Assembly (NCBI RefSeq): GCF_027947535.2
Contig: NZ_JAAGKO020000052.1
Coordinates: 1 to 62,084 of the forward strand
Length of the DNA: 62,084 nt
Origin: Streptantibioticus silvisoli
GTDB taxonomy: Bacteria > Actinomycetota > Actinomycetes > Streptomycetales > Streptomycetaceae
Direction of reading: 5' to 3'
Each line of letters opens with the position of its first letter. The stretch's first letter is position 1. The notes under the pieces were generated by a model. That model was not told where the DNA came from, made no database searches, and worked only from the letters and a program-made list of their open reading frames with translations. This document shows, piece after piece, positions 1 through 7,564 of the stretch. The position numbers and the translations under genes are program-made.

Positions 1-159
1 GCAACGTGGTCGAGCGATGCTTCGCCCGCCTGAAGCAGTTCCGTGCGGTCGCCACGCGCTTCGACAAACTCGCCGACCGATACCGCGCCGGAGTCGTCCT
101 GGCCTCCCTCATCCTCTGGCTCCGCGAATCAGGCAGATGATCATTTGTCAGACAGGCTC
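1..159 (+). mobile_element. right end of an IS5-family insertion sequence (cut by window edge)
   Basis: Bases 3-140 encode the last 45 residues of a DDE transposase, beginning NVVERCFARLKQFRA and ending ILWLRESGR before a TGA stop. NVVER..F.RLK is the C-terminal signature of IS5-family transposases and contains the catalytic Glu. About 19 bases after the stop comes GTCAGACAGGCTC, which looks like the terminal inverted repeat, so the element probably ends near 159. The left part lies outside the window. It sits just downstream of the 3' end of a disrupted NmrA-family gene. Confidence 0.75.
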
Positions 160-183
160 TAGCCATCGCGGGAAAAGGGGGGC

Positions 184-206
184 ACCCGCCCCCGGCAAGG
201 GGCGGG
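184..206. terminator. GC hairpin downstream of the NmrA gene
   Basis: CCCGCCCC and GGGGCGGG form an 8-9 bp stem around a short GGCAA-type loop. It lies 24 bases past the stop of the minus-strand gene ending at 230 and has no U-tract, as is common in actinobacteria. Confidence 0.5.
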
Positions 207-229
207 CGCGCACCTCGCCGGCGTCACCT

Positions 230-888
230 TCACCAACTGGCGGGGGACAGGAGCTCGGTGCGGTGGGACCGGGCCCAGTCGGCGAAGGTGCGCGGCGGAC
301 GATTCGTGACCGCGGTGACGTGGCTGGTCGGCTGGGCGCTCCACGGATCCAGGGTGGAGCGGAATTGCTCGATGACGGCGCTCGCGTACTCCTCGGGCAT
401 GCCGTAGGACACCATCTGAGCGACCGAGCCGGCCGGGTCGGCCTCGGCGTAGTGCAGGTCGCGGTCCAGCACCTTGCTGAGGATGGCGACCTGGTCGGCG
501 GGGCTGAGCGGTTCGGGACCGGTGAGTTCGTAGCTCCGGTGGGCGTGGCCGTCCTGGGTGAGGCAGGCCGCGGCGACCGCGGCGATGTCCGCCGGATCGA
601 CGAAGGCGCCCCGGCCGGCGGCGAACGGGGCGTACACGACCTGGCCGCCCGCGATCATTCCCGCCCAGTTGAGCGCGTTGGACATGAATCCGGTGGGCCG
701 CAGGAACGTCCATGCGATGCCGCTGGCACGGATCGCCTCCTCGTCGGCCCGGTGCAAGGTGGAGATCGGGTCGGTGGCGCCGTGCGCGACGTTGCGCACG
801 GACAGCTTGACGATCCGCTCGACGCCCGCTCGCTGCGCCGCGGCGACGAGCCGCTGGCCGTGTGCGGCGATGTTGAGCCCCTCGGTCA
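230..888 (-). pseudogene. NmrA-family NAD(P)-binding oxidoreductase, 3' part (split gene)
   Basis: Minus-strand frame running from the edge of the 9.5-kb element to a stop at 230. It reads LTEGLNIAAHGQRLVAAAQ..., then FLRPTGFMSNALNW, FVDPADIAAVAAACL and YELTGPEPLSPADQV, which is the C-terminal two thirds of an NmrA/quinone-reductase-like atypical SDR. The missing first 67 codons are at 10404-10605 on the same strand. Removing the inserted DNA and one TGA target copy joins ...VFSL to TEGLN in frame, giving a normal-length protein of 285 residues. The family binds NAD(P)H at an N-terminal GxxGxxG, which is in the other half. An in-frame GTG at 799 could start a truncated product, but that product would lack the cofactor site. 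Confidence 0.9.
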
Positions 889-940
889 GTGCCTGTTTCG
901 ATCCACGGTTTTGTGTAGCTTTGGGTCCTAGCCTGGGCTG

Positions 941-1022
941 GTGTCCGAGGAGACGAGCCGGGCGGGCGAGCGGGTGTGCGAAGGCTGTGGCGATCGGCTC
1001 AAGCCGACTGTCCGGCCGTGGA
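941..1022 (+). pseudogene. 5' fragment of a small Cys-pair (zinc-ribbon-like) protein
   Basis: A GTG at 941 opens a 27-codon frame, VSEETSRAGERVCEGCGD..., with a CxxC pair typical of a zinc ribbon. It runs straight into the end of the IS3-family element at 1023. No continuation is seen on the far side of that IS (7191 onward holds a different gene), so the 3' part has been lost. Function cannot be assigned. Confidence 0.3.
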
Positions 1023-1049
1023 TGAACCGTTCCGGGTCTGGTGGAGACT

Positions 1050-1352
1050 CTAGATCTTGACTGTGACCTGGGGTTTCTTGTCGCTCAGGTAGTAGTGGGC
1101 TTCGTATTCGGCCGAGGGAACGTGGCCTATCTCACCGTGCAGGCGACGGTGGTTGTACCAGTCGGCCCACTCGGCGGTGGCCAACTCGACCGCCGCCAAA
1201 GTCTTCCAAGGTCGCTGTGGTTTGATCAGCTCCGTCTTGTAGAGGCCGATCGTCGATTCCATCAGTGCGTTGTCGTACGCGTCGCCGACCGAGCCGATGG
1301 AGGCCGCGATGCGTTCCCGTTCCAGGTGTTCGGCCAGGGCGAAAGACGTATA
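1050..1352 (-). pseudogene. IS3-family transposase OrfB, 3' segment
   Basis: Minus-strand frame YTSFALAEHLERERIAASIGSVGDAYDNALMESTIGLYKTEL..., ending HYYLSDKKPQVTVKI at 1050. DNALMES carries the catalytic Glu of the rve-type DDE domain, and the WYNHRRLHGEIGHVPSAEYE tail is typical of the family. It continues directly from HSDAGSQ at 2848 once the IS30 element and one TTG copy are removed, which restores the family motif SDAGSQYTS. Confidence 0.9.
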
Positions 1353-1355
1353 TTG

Positions 1356-2844
1356 GGCGAGTTCAACCGGTCGTTGCAACACCTGGCTGCTGTAGCGAGC
1401 GTAGCTGCTCCTCGAAGACCTCGGCCGGTGTCCGCCAGCCGAGGATCTTGCGTGGCCGGTTGTTGATCGCCAGGGCGACGGCTTCGAGGTCTGCGGACGA
1501 CCACCGGGACAGGTCGGTGCCCTTCGGGAAGTACTGACGCAGCAGCCCGTTCGTGTTCTCGTTCGTCGGTCGTTGCCAGGGTGAGTGCGGATCGGCGAAG
1601 AACACCTTCGTCCCGGTTTCGACGGCGAACCGGGCGTGGCCCGAGAGTTCCTTTCCGCGGTCCCAGGTGAGGGTTTTGCGCAGCTGCTCGGGCAGTTTCG
1701 TCATTGATGCCGTAAGCGCCGTGTTCATCGCGATCGCGCCGTAGCCTCCGAGCGAGGGTCCGTTCTTCACGGGCGGGTCCTCGCCCCAGCCCTCGAGCCG
1801 GGGCAGGTGCACCAGGAGCGTGGAGCGGCTGCTGCGCTCGACGAGCGTGCCGATTGCGGATCGTCCCGTCCCGATAATCAAATCTCCTTCCCAGTGTCCA
1901 GGGACCGCGCGGTCTGTGGCCTCGGCGGGGCGTTCGCTGAGGACGACATCTGCGGTGACGTGCCCCTGCGGCTTGTTCTGCGACCGCGCGCGGGGAGTCC
2001 GCAGTGCCCGGCCGGTGCGCAGGCATGCCACGAGTTCCCGCTTGAGCGCGCCACGGCCTTCGATGAACAGCGCCTGGTATATCGCTTCGTGGCTGATGCG
2101 CATGGACTCATCATCGGGGAAGTCGGCACGAAGCCGGTGCGAGATCTGCTCCGGACTCCAGGCCGTCACCCATCGCCTGTCCTGCCGGCGCGGCTTGTTC
2201 AACCCCTTCCAGGCGCGCGTCCCAGGCCCGATGACGATCGTGCCGTCAGGTCGACGGACACTGCCGGCCAGCCGATCCTGCACATACTCGCGCAACCTGT
2301 CGTCGCCTGCGAGCTTCGCAGTCTTCGGACGCTTCGCGGCGCGTTGAGCCTTCCACTGCGCCACCAGGGCCCGGTAGACCGACGTGCCGCTCCGGGTCGC
2401 CGCATTGCGGCGCAGTTCGCGTGAGATCGTGCCCGCGTCGCGTCCGATCCTGCGGGCGATCTCGCGCACGCCGAGCTCCTGGGCGCGCAGCAGCGCGATC
2501 TCCTCACGCTCAGCGAACGACAGGTACCGGCCCGTGGGCTCGTCCAGGCTCAGCGGCGTCATCCCCCCAGCGTGTCGGAACCACCGGATCCCGACAGGTG
2601 CCGACACGCCGACCCCCTCGGCGGCCCGGACCGTTGTGACCCCGGACGCGATCAGGCGCCAGAACTCCCGTTGCACAGCACGCGACGGCTCCGGGCGGCC
2701 GGGCGAGCGCATCGGCGCCCGCATCGCCCGATCCGCGGCCCACTGCCGTCGAACCCCGGCCGGCGCCAGCGGCACCGGCTTCCCCGCTCGTCCCATCCAA
2801 CACCTCCATCATGAAGGTGTTGCGACGACCAGTTGAATCCACCT
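1356..2844 (-). mobile_element. IS30-family insertion sequence inside IS3 orfB
   Basis: The 1489-bp element is bounded by imperfect inverted repeats (28 positions each; read inward they contain TTCAAC.GGTCGT.GCAACACC) and by a direct repeat TTG at 1353-1355 and 2845-2847. A 3-bp duplication fits IS30. Precise removal restores the OrfB reading frame. One full-length transposase gene is inside, so this copy could be active. Confidence 0.92.
1363..2796 (-). CDS. IS30-family transposase
   Basis: 477 residues. The N-terminal part has the HTH_38-type region (SFAEREEIALLRAQELGVREIARRIGRDAGTISRELRRN, about residues 92-130) that binds the terminal repeats. The DDE integrase core follows: HWEGDLIIG (first Asp), TWDRGKEL (second Asp) and a PTNENTNGLLRQYFPKG block with the catalytic Glu. 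The tail NNRPRKILGWRTPAEVF is diagnostic of IS30. All three acidic residues are present and there is no internal stop, so it appears intact. The ATG at 2796 starts a normal-length protein. The stop at 1363 lies a few bases inside the element's edge. Confidence 0.93.
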   Translation of the reverse strand: MGRAGKPVPLAPAGVRRQWAADRAMRAPMRSPGRPEPSRAVQREFWRLIASGVTTVRAAEGVGVSAPVGIRWFRHAGGMTPLSLDEPTGRYLSFAEREEIALLRAQELGVREIARRIGRDAGTISRELRRNAATRSGTSVYRALVAQWKAQRAAKRPKTAKLAGDDRLREYVQDRLAGSVRRPDGTIVIGPGTRAWKGLNKPRRQDRRWVTAWSPEQISHRLRADFPDDESMRISHEAIYQALFIEGRGALKRELVACLRTGRALRTPRARSQNKPQGHVTADVVLSERPAEATDRAVPGHWEGDLIIGTGRSAIGTLVERSSRSTLLVHLPRLEGWGEDPPVKNGPSLGGYGAIAMNTALTASMTKLPEQLRKTLTWDRGKELSGHARFAVETGTKVFFADPHSPWQRPTNENTNGLLRQYFPKGTDLSRWSSADLEAVALAINNRPRKILGWRTPAEVFEEQLRSLQQPGVATTG

Positions 2845-2847
2845 TGC

Positions 2848-3551
2848 GACCCGGCATCGGAGTGATGGATCAACTCGCCCGCTGCCGGCCGGGTGCCGGC
2901 CCGGTCGCCATGCCACAGCGCCATCTCCAGGGCGGCCAGGACGAGTTCGGTGTGCTTGGTGGTGGCTGCCGACCAGCCGACGATGCGGCGGGAGAAGGTG
3001 TCCACCACGAAGGCGACATAGACAGTGCCGGCCCAGGCCGCGACGTGGGTGAAGTCCGCGACCCAGGTGCGGTTCGGGGCAGCGGCCACGAAGCTGCGGT
3101 CGACCAGGTCGGGCGCCCGTTCGGCGGCTGGGTTCGCCACCGTGGTGATCACCTTCCTGCCGCGGACCGTGCCGGTGATGCCGAGTTCGCGCATGAGGCG
3201 TTCGACGGTGCAGCGGGCTACCGCGTGACCCTGCCGGTTCAGCTCCCGCCAGATCTTCCGGGCGCCGTACACACGGTAGTTGGCGTCATATATCCCGCTG
3301 ACCAGGGCCTTGAGGTCCGTGTCCCGCAACTGACGGGCGGAGGGCGATGCCTGGCGCTGTTTGTGGGCGTAGTGGGTGGAGGGGGCGATGCCGCAGTCGT
3401 GCATGGTCAGCACGTGGCAGATCGGCTCGACACCGCCGAAGCGGTCCCGGTGCTCGTCGATGAACGCTACGAGCGCAGGTGTGGCCGGTCGAGCTCGGCC
3501 GCGAAGAAACTCGCTGCGGCCTTGAGGATCCCGTTCGCCCGCTTCAGCTCG
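2848..3551 (-). pseudogene. IS3-family transposase OrfB, 5' segment
   Basis: Minus-strand frame with the HTH_21-like region (RDRFGGVEPICHVLTMHDCGIAPSTHYAHKQR, then RVYGARKIWRELNRQGHAVARCTVERLMRELGI). The start of the rve domain follows: RTWVADFTHVAAWAGTVYVAFVVDTFSRRIVGW and HHSDAGSQ. The first two catalytic Asp residues are in WVADFT and HHSDAG. It is in a different frame from orfA and overlaps its 3' end, as expected for IS3 elements that make OrfAB by programmed frameshifting. The exact start of the OrfB frame is not fixed. It is broken at 2848 by the IS30 element. Confidence 0.88.
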
Positions 3552-3793
3552 GCGTTCTCCTTCTTCAATGCCTTGACCTGCGCGGATTCCTCCGTTGTCG
3601 TCCCGGGCCGGGTCCCGCTGTCGATCTGGTCCCGGCGGACCCAGGTACGCAGCGTCTCGGTCGTTCCGATCCCGAGCTTGGTCGCGACGGCCTTCATCGC
3701 GGCCCACTCGGTGTCGTAGTCGGGCCGCACCTCTGCGACCATGCGAACCGCACGCTTGCGCAGCTCAGCGGGATAAGGGGAGGCACGTGCCAT
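3467..3793 (-). CDS. IS3-family transposase OrfA
   Basis: 108 residues starting MARASPYPAELRKRAVRMVAEVRPDYDTEWAAMKAVATKLGIGTTETLRTWVRRDQ. This is the HTH_Tnp_1 (helix-turn-helix) DNA-binding protein of IS3 elements. The second half, TEESAQVKALKKENAELKRANGILKAAASFFAAEL, is the usual leucine-zipper coiled coil. Length is normal and the frame is intact. It cannot give a working OrfAB in this copy, because orfB is interrupted. Confidence 0.92.
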   Translation of the reverse strand: MARASPYPAELRKRAVRMVAEVRPDYDTEWAAMKAVATKLGIGTTETLRTWVRRDQIDSGTRPGTTTEESAQVKALKKENAELKRANGILKAAASFFAAELDRPHLRS

Positions 3794-3826
3794 GACTCAA
3801 TCCTCTCAGAGCGTGTTTGAGATCGG

Positions 3827-3995
3827 CTATTCGGTGGTGCGGCGGAGTAGTCGGGGGCCTTGGCGGGTGGCTGGTTTGCCTCGGGTGAGGCGTCGGAGCA
3901 TGAGGTCGGTCATGGCCCAGCGGATCATGGTCTCGGCGTGGGCGGGGCTGCGTTCGTAGTCGCAGGCGAGACGCCGTCGGGTGGTGATCCAGGCG
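3827..3995 (-). CDS. IS5-family transposase, 3' exon
   Basis: Encodes AWITTRRRLACDYERSPAHAETMIRWAMTDLMLRRLTRGKPATRQG..., the conserved C-terminus of IS5-family transposases, and ends at a TAG at 3827. Joined to the 5' exon (6413-7098) across the intron, ACG TT + C GCC TGG gives T-F-A-W. The spliced frame is exactly 855 nt (284 residues), so splicing would restore a full transposase. Confidence 0.92.
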
Positions 3996-4056
3996 GTTGG
4001 GTCGGCCGCGCGGCGAGGTGTCTGCTGGGCAGTCCTTTTCCGCGCGGCCTCCCGCC

Positions 4057-4090
4057 GAACCGGACGTGATGGTTTCCCATCATCCGGCTC
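4057..4090 (-). ncRNA. group II intron domain V catalytic hairpin
   Basis: Reading the minus strand, GAGCCGGATGATGG, a GAAA tetraloop, then CCATCACGTCCGGTTC form the classic 34-nt domain V stem with its two-base bulge and AGC-type catalytic triad. Its position near the intron 3' end is as expected. Confidence 0.9.
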
Positions 4091-4098
4091 TCTCGTGA

Positions 4099-5880
4099 TC
4101 ACTGCGTGAGAGGTATGGCCGATTGCTTCGAGTGGATGTGGTCGTGGCAGTGGCGGCAGACCACCAGGGTCTTGCGCCGTCGTTTCGCCATGACCCGAGA
4201 CCAGTCGGAGGGTGGCCATTTTCGGTTTGCGAGTTCGGCGAGTTTGCGGACGTGGTGCACTTGAACCTCGTCCGAACCCCCGCAGAGTTCGCAGGTGTTC
4301 ACCAGGAGTCTCTTGATCAGCTCCTTGGTGGGGTAGTCAACCAGCTGCGGTCGGCGGTCGGTGAGGGTCGCCGTTCGCTGTTGCTGGAGGGGAATTCCAC
4401 CGAACCGTGCAACCAGTGGCTTTCTGTTTCCGCGTGGGACACGGGCCTCGAAGCAGACTCGCGGCCCGTTCGGTGTGTCGATCTTGGCTTTGTGTTTCGC
4501 CGCCATCTTGGACACCGTTGAGCGGTGCTTGGCCGCCAGGGTCTTGAGCATCGATGTCTCCATGACCCATTGCAGGCGGTGCAGCCGGAAGACATCTCCG
4601 GCCAACAGGTAGTACTGGGCGATCCCCCTGTAGACAGCCCCGAAGGTGGAGACGATGGTGTAGTCGCTTCCATTGGTCAGGGCTGGCTGTTTAGCGGGTT
4701 GACCGCGTTCCAGGTAGGGGGTGCTCTTGGCTTTAATCACGTCCCGGGGCACTCTCAGCGCGATTTGGCCGTTGATGGTTCTGCGGCCGTTGGTCTTCTT
4801 CGTGCTGTTGTGCTGGGTAGTGATCTCGTAGCCGAGGAATCGTGCTGCCTTGGTGCGGGCGTGTGTGATCAGCGTTTTCTCGTGTGAGAGTTCCAGCTTG
4901 AGGTCGTCACGCAAGAACTCCGCCACACGCTGTTTGATGGCCTCGGCCTCGGCCTTAGGTCCGGTGAACCCGAGGAGATGGTCATCCGCGTAGCGGATAT
5001 AGCGTAGTCGCCGGTAGTCCGGATCGCCTGGGTCTGCGCTCGGCAGGCTCTGCATCTGCTGACGTAAGGACCGGGCTCCGGCCCGGTCTGTGCGTCGTCG
5101 TGCTTTCGCCAGCCGGTTCTGCAGATCCAGGTAGGCCGGGTTGCGGGCTCGGCGCTCTCCTCTGGTGTATTCCGGGATGAGTACCTTCTCGACGAATTCA
5201 TCCAGCTTGTGCAGGTAGATGTTGGACAGGACCGGGGAGGCCACTCCGCCTTGCGGTGCTCCTGAGAGTGTGGCTCCCCACTTCCAGTCCTCCAGATATC
5301 CGGCTGTCAGCATGTTGCGCACCAGCCGCAGGAACCGGTTGTCGTAGATCTTCTCGCCGAGGATCGAGAGCAGGACCTGGTGGTCCAGCGATCCGAAGCA
5401 ATCGGCGATGTCTCCTTCGATGAACCAGGCTGTGCCCGTCCAGGTGTTGGCCACTTCCCGCAGCGCGGTGTGGCAGCCCTTGGCTGGACGGAAACCGTGA
5501 GACCGGTCGGAGAACATCGGCTCGTAGTACGCCTCCAATACGAGGCGTATGACCTCGCCGACGAGCTTGTCCGACCATGTCGGCAGCCCGAGCGGACGCG
5601 TCTTCCCGTTCTTCTTCGGGATATGAACACGCCGAACTGGTCGGAAGCGGTAGCGCTCGTGGCGCATCGCATCAATGATGCTCCCGATCTTCCGTTGCGA
5701 CATTCCGTCCACGGTCTCCTGCGTGACCCCCGGCGTCATCGCGCCCTGGTTGGCGTAGATGCGTCCGTAGGCCATCAGATACAACTGCGGGTTGAACAAT
5801 TGCCGGTATAATTCGTCACACGGCAGGCCGAGCCTGCCGCGCTCACGCAGGACACCCAGCACCGTTTCGGCGCTCTGCAT
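4099..5880 (-). CDS. ltrA: group II intron reverse transcriptase/maturase with HNH endonuclease domain
   Basis: 593 residues from the ATG at 5880, which has a strong GGGAGG ribosome-binding site; an upstream in-frame ATG at 6030 lacks one. Domains in order: RT0-RT7 with PKKNGKTRPLGLPTWSDKLVGEVIRLVLEAYYEPMFSDRSHGFRP, WFIEGDIADCF, GAPQGGVASPVLSNIYL and the catalytic YIRYADD; maturase/X domain around ERGQPAKQPALTNGSDYTIVSTFGAVYRGIAQYYLLA; C-terminal HNH endonuclease CELCGG...VQVHHVRKLAEL...CRHCHDHIH. It assists splicing and performs target-primed reverse transcription during retrohoming. All key motifs are intact, so the intron is plausibly active. Confidence 0.95.
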   Translation of the reverse strand: MQSAETVLGVLRERGRLGLPCDELYRQLFNPQLYLMAYGRIYANQGAMTPGVTQETVDGMSQRKIGSIIDAMRHERYRFRPVRRVHIPKKNGKTRPLGLPTWSDKLVGEVIRLVLEAYYEPMFSDRSHGFRPAKGCHTALREVANTWTGTAWFIEGDIADCFGSLDHQVLLSILGEKIYDNRFLRLVRNMLTAGYLEDWKWGATLSGAPQGGVASPVLSNIYLHKLDEFVEKVLIPEYTRGERRARNPAYLDLQNRLAKARRRTDRAGARSLRQQMQSLPSADPGDPDYRRLRYIRYADDHLLGFTGPKAEAEAIKQRVAEFLRDDLKLELSHEKTLITHARTKAARFLGYEITTQHNSTKKTNGRRTINGQIALRVPRDVIKAKSTPYLERGQPAKQPALTNGSDYTIVSTFGAVYRGIAQYYLLAGDVFRLHRLQWVMETSMLKTLAAKHRSTVSKMAAKHKAKIDTPNGPRVCFEARVPRGNRKPLVARFGGIPLQQQRTATLTDRRPQLVDYPTKELIKRLLVNTCELCGGSDEVQVHHVRKLAELANRKWPPSDWSRVMAKRRRKTLVVCRHCHDHIHSKQSAIPLTQ

Positions 5881-6412
5881 TGCGCATACCTCCCGATCTG
5901 CTGGTGTCACAATCACCTGGCCCCCTTTGCCCTGTGAACGGCTTTCCCGTTCTCCCTGGCCGGTCGTTACTCCGGCGACTACTACGGGGCCTCCGTCGCC
6001 GTAGGACTCGCGTCCGTCAGGCGATCCCACGTTCGTCTTTGTTGTACGTCATAGCGTGACGTAGGCGTCCCACTCATCCCCTTGAATGCCCTCGTTGGGC
6101 ATCGCTCCGCGCCCCGGAAGTTGCGTCGACTCACGTTCGATTCCGACGCAGGACACGGCACCGGTTTCAGTTGTCTTTCCGGTGGATGGGAACTTGCATC
6201 TCCTGGGGATTGGGCTTCAAGCAATCCAGCCTTCGCCATATCACGCGGGCCTCCCAGCGCACTGTCTCTGACAACTGAGCCCGGCCGCTGGTTTTCTGAC
6301 ATGCTGTTGTCCCCTTCACCTTTCGGATCCAGGTGAGTCATCAGGCCCAGAAACCTCCTTCCAAGTTCCTCCCGGCTGAGCCGGGGATACAACAAAGCGC
6401 CTCGTGGCGCAC

Positions 6413-7098
6413 AACGTGCGCTCCACCGCCCATCGTTTCGGCTGGACCTGGAAGCCGCGTTGCCCTTCGGGCTTGCGGACGATGTCCAGGTTGCGGTCGA
6501 GGATGTCCGTGGTCCAGGTGACCAGGCGGCCGGCGAAGCCCTGGTCGGCCCAGATCTTCTGGACCGTGGGGTGGTCGAGGCGGGTCCACAGCAGGGAGCG
6601 CTTCGCGCCGTCGCGGTCCTGCACGGATGCGGCCATGACGTGGACGGCCAGGAGCAGGCCGAGGGTGTCGGTGACGATGAACCGCTTGCGGCCCCGGGTC
6701 TTCTTACCCGCGTCGTACCCGCTGGTGGCACGGGAGACGGTGTCGGCGGACCGGACCGACTGCGAGTCGATCAGTCCGGCCGTGGGCTCGGCCTTCCGGC
6801 CGTCGGCCTGCCGGACCTTCGCACGCAGCGTGTCGTGGATCCTCTCGACGGTGCCGTCGTCGTGCCACCAGGTGAAGTACCAGTACACCGTCGCCCAGGG
6901 CGGGAAGTCCTTGGGCAGGTAGCGCCACTGGCATCCGGTCCGCGCCAGGTACAAGATCGCGTCCACGACCCGGCGCCGCGGGTGTTTCTCCCGGCGCCCG
7001 CCCCTCCGGCCCGTCCTCGGCGCCGGGAGTAACGGCTCGACCAACGCCCACTGCTCATCCGTCAGATCCGACGGATAGCCCTCCCCAGAAGCAGTCAT
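6413..7098 (-). CDS. IS5-family transposase, 5' exon
   Basis: From ATG 7098: MTASGEGYPSDLTDEQWALVEPLLP (DUF4096-type N-terminus), then RRRVVDAILYLARTGCQWRYLPKDFPPWATVYWYFTWW, TAGLIDSQSVRSADTVS (first catalytic Asp in LIDSQS), GRKRFIVTDTLGLLLAV, and KIWADQGFAG (second Asp), ending VQPKRWAVERT at the intron junction. The catalytic Glu is in WAVERTF, so the intron sits immediately after the active-site codon block. Without splicing, the reading frame continues into intron sequence and ends prematurely at 6316. Confidence 0.93.
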
Positions 7099-7190
7099 AC
7101 CAGGCCCAACGAGCCATCCCCAGCCCCGCAACGGCAGATCTCAGACACGCTCTCAGAGAATCGAGCCTCCATTCGACCCGGAACGGTTCA

Positions 7191-7287
7191 CTGCGGCCTG
7201 CGCTGAGGCTACCGGCAGGACGGCCGTACCGAGGCCAGCCATGGCCACTGCGGTGAAAAGTCCGATCTTCTGCATGAAACTCTTCAT
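7191..7287 (-). pseudogene. 5' fragment of a small secreted protein gene
   Basis: ATG at 7287 with a GGGAG ribosome-binding site encodes MKSFMQKIGLFTAVAMAGLG..., followed by VLPVASAQAA, a clear Sec signal peptide with an AxA cleavage site. The gene is cut right after the signal peptide by the IS3 end at 7190. No continuation is visible on the other side of the IS. Confidence 0.55.
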
Positions 7288-7308
7288 GTGCTCCCTCTCG
7301 GTCAGTCT

Positions 7309-7334
7309 GATAGGCCGAAGGATTACGGCCTATC
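7309..7334. promoter_or_regulatory. inverted repeat upstream of the secreted-peptide fragment
   Basis: GATAGGCCG and CGGCCTATC form a perfect 9-bp inverted repeat separated by 8 bases. It lies 22 bases before the ATG at 7287, where it could be an operator or a 5'-leader hairpin of the minus-strand gene. The rest of 7335-7564 shows no gene. Confidence 0.4.
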
Positions 7335-7564
7335 AGGAGAAACGACTCCAAAGCTGTTGGGGAGCGGGCCTCAAGCGGTGTTTTTTGGCGTGCTTATCCT
7401 CGGAGCTGTTTGCGGTGAGGACGGTTCGCGTGGTCAATCGTTTCAGCGGAGCGTCATAGGAGTTCATTGGCCAGGAAAAACCATTCTGTTATTCCTGCTT
7501 CCGGATCGGGCAGGCTTCTATCAAGGCCGCGACGGCATCGGTCGAAGGGTTCAGACACAGGCAC

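Larger units (their letters stand above)
3996..6412 (-). mobile_element. group II intron inserted in sense orientation in the IS5 transposase gene
   Basis: The intron begins (minus strand) GTGCGCCACGAGG at 6412, matching the GUGYG 5' consensus, and ends ...CCCAAC at 3996, matching the AY 3' consensus. It contains a reverse transcriptase/maturase gene (4099-5880) and a recognisable domain V (4057-4090) 61 bases before the 3' end. Both borders are supported by exact restoration of the host transposase frame. Length (2417 bp) is typical for an ORF-bearing bacterial intron. The 5' ribozyme domains lie between 6412 and about 5900; I did not fold them. Confidence 0.93.
3809..7152 (-). mobile_element. 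IS5-family insertion sequence carrying a group II intron
   Basis: The ends are inverted repeats GAGCGTGTTTGAGATC (left) and GAGCGTGTCTGAGATC (right, other strand), flanked by the direct repeat TCA at 3806-3808 and 7153-7155. A TNA target fits the IS427-type branch of IS5. Total length is 3344 bp. Subtracting the 2417-bp intron leaves 927 bp, normal for this branch. It sits in the IS3 element between orfA and its right terminal repeat. Confidence 0.92.
1023..7190 (-). mobile_element. IS3-family insertion sequence, itself disrupted twice
   Basis: Terminal repeats TGAACCGTTCCGGGTC are found at the left edge (1023) and, inverted, at the right edge (ending 7190). orfA is at 3467-3793. orfB starts near 3551, is interrupted at 2848/1352 by an IS30-family element, and ends at 1050. 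An IS5-family element occupies 3809-7152 between orfA and the right terminal repeat. Subtracting the two insertions leaves about 1.33 kb, normal for an IS3 member. The bases next to the two ends (GGA and CTG) do not form a target duplication and the flanks belong to unrelated genes, so a deletion or recombination has probably removed one flank. Confidence 0.85.
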
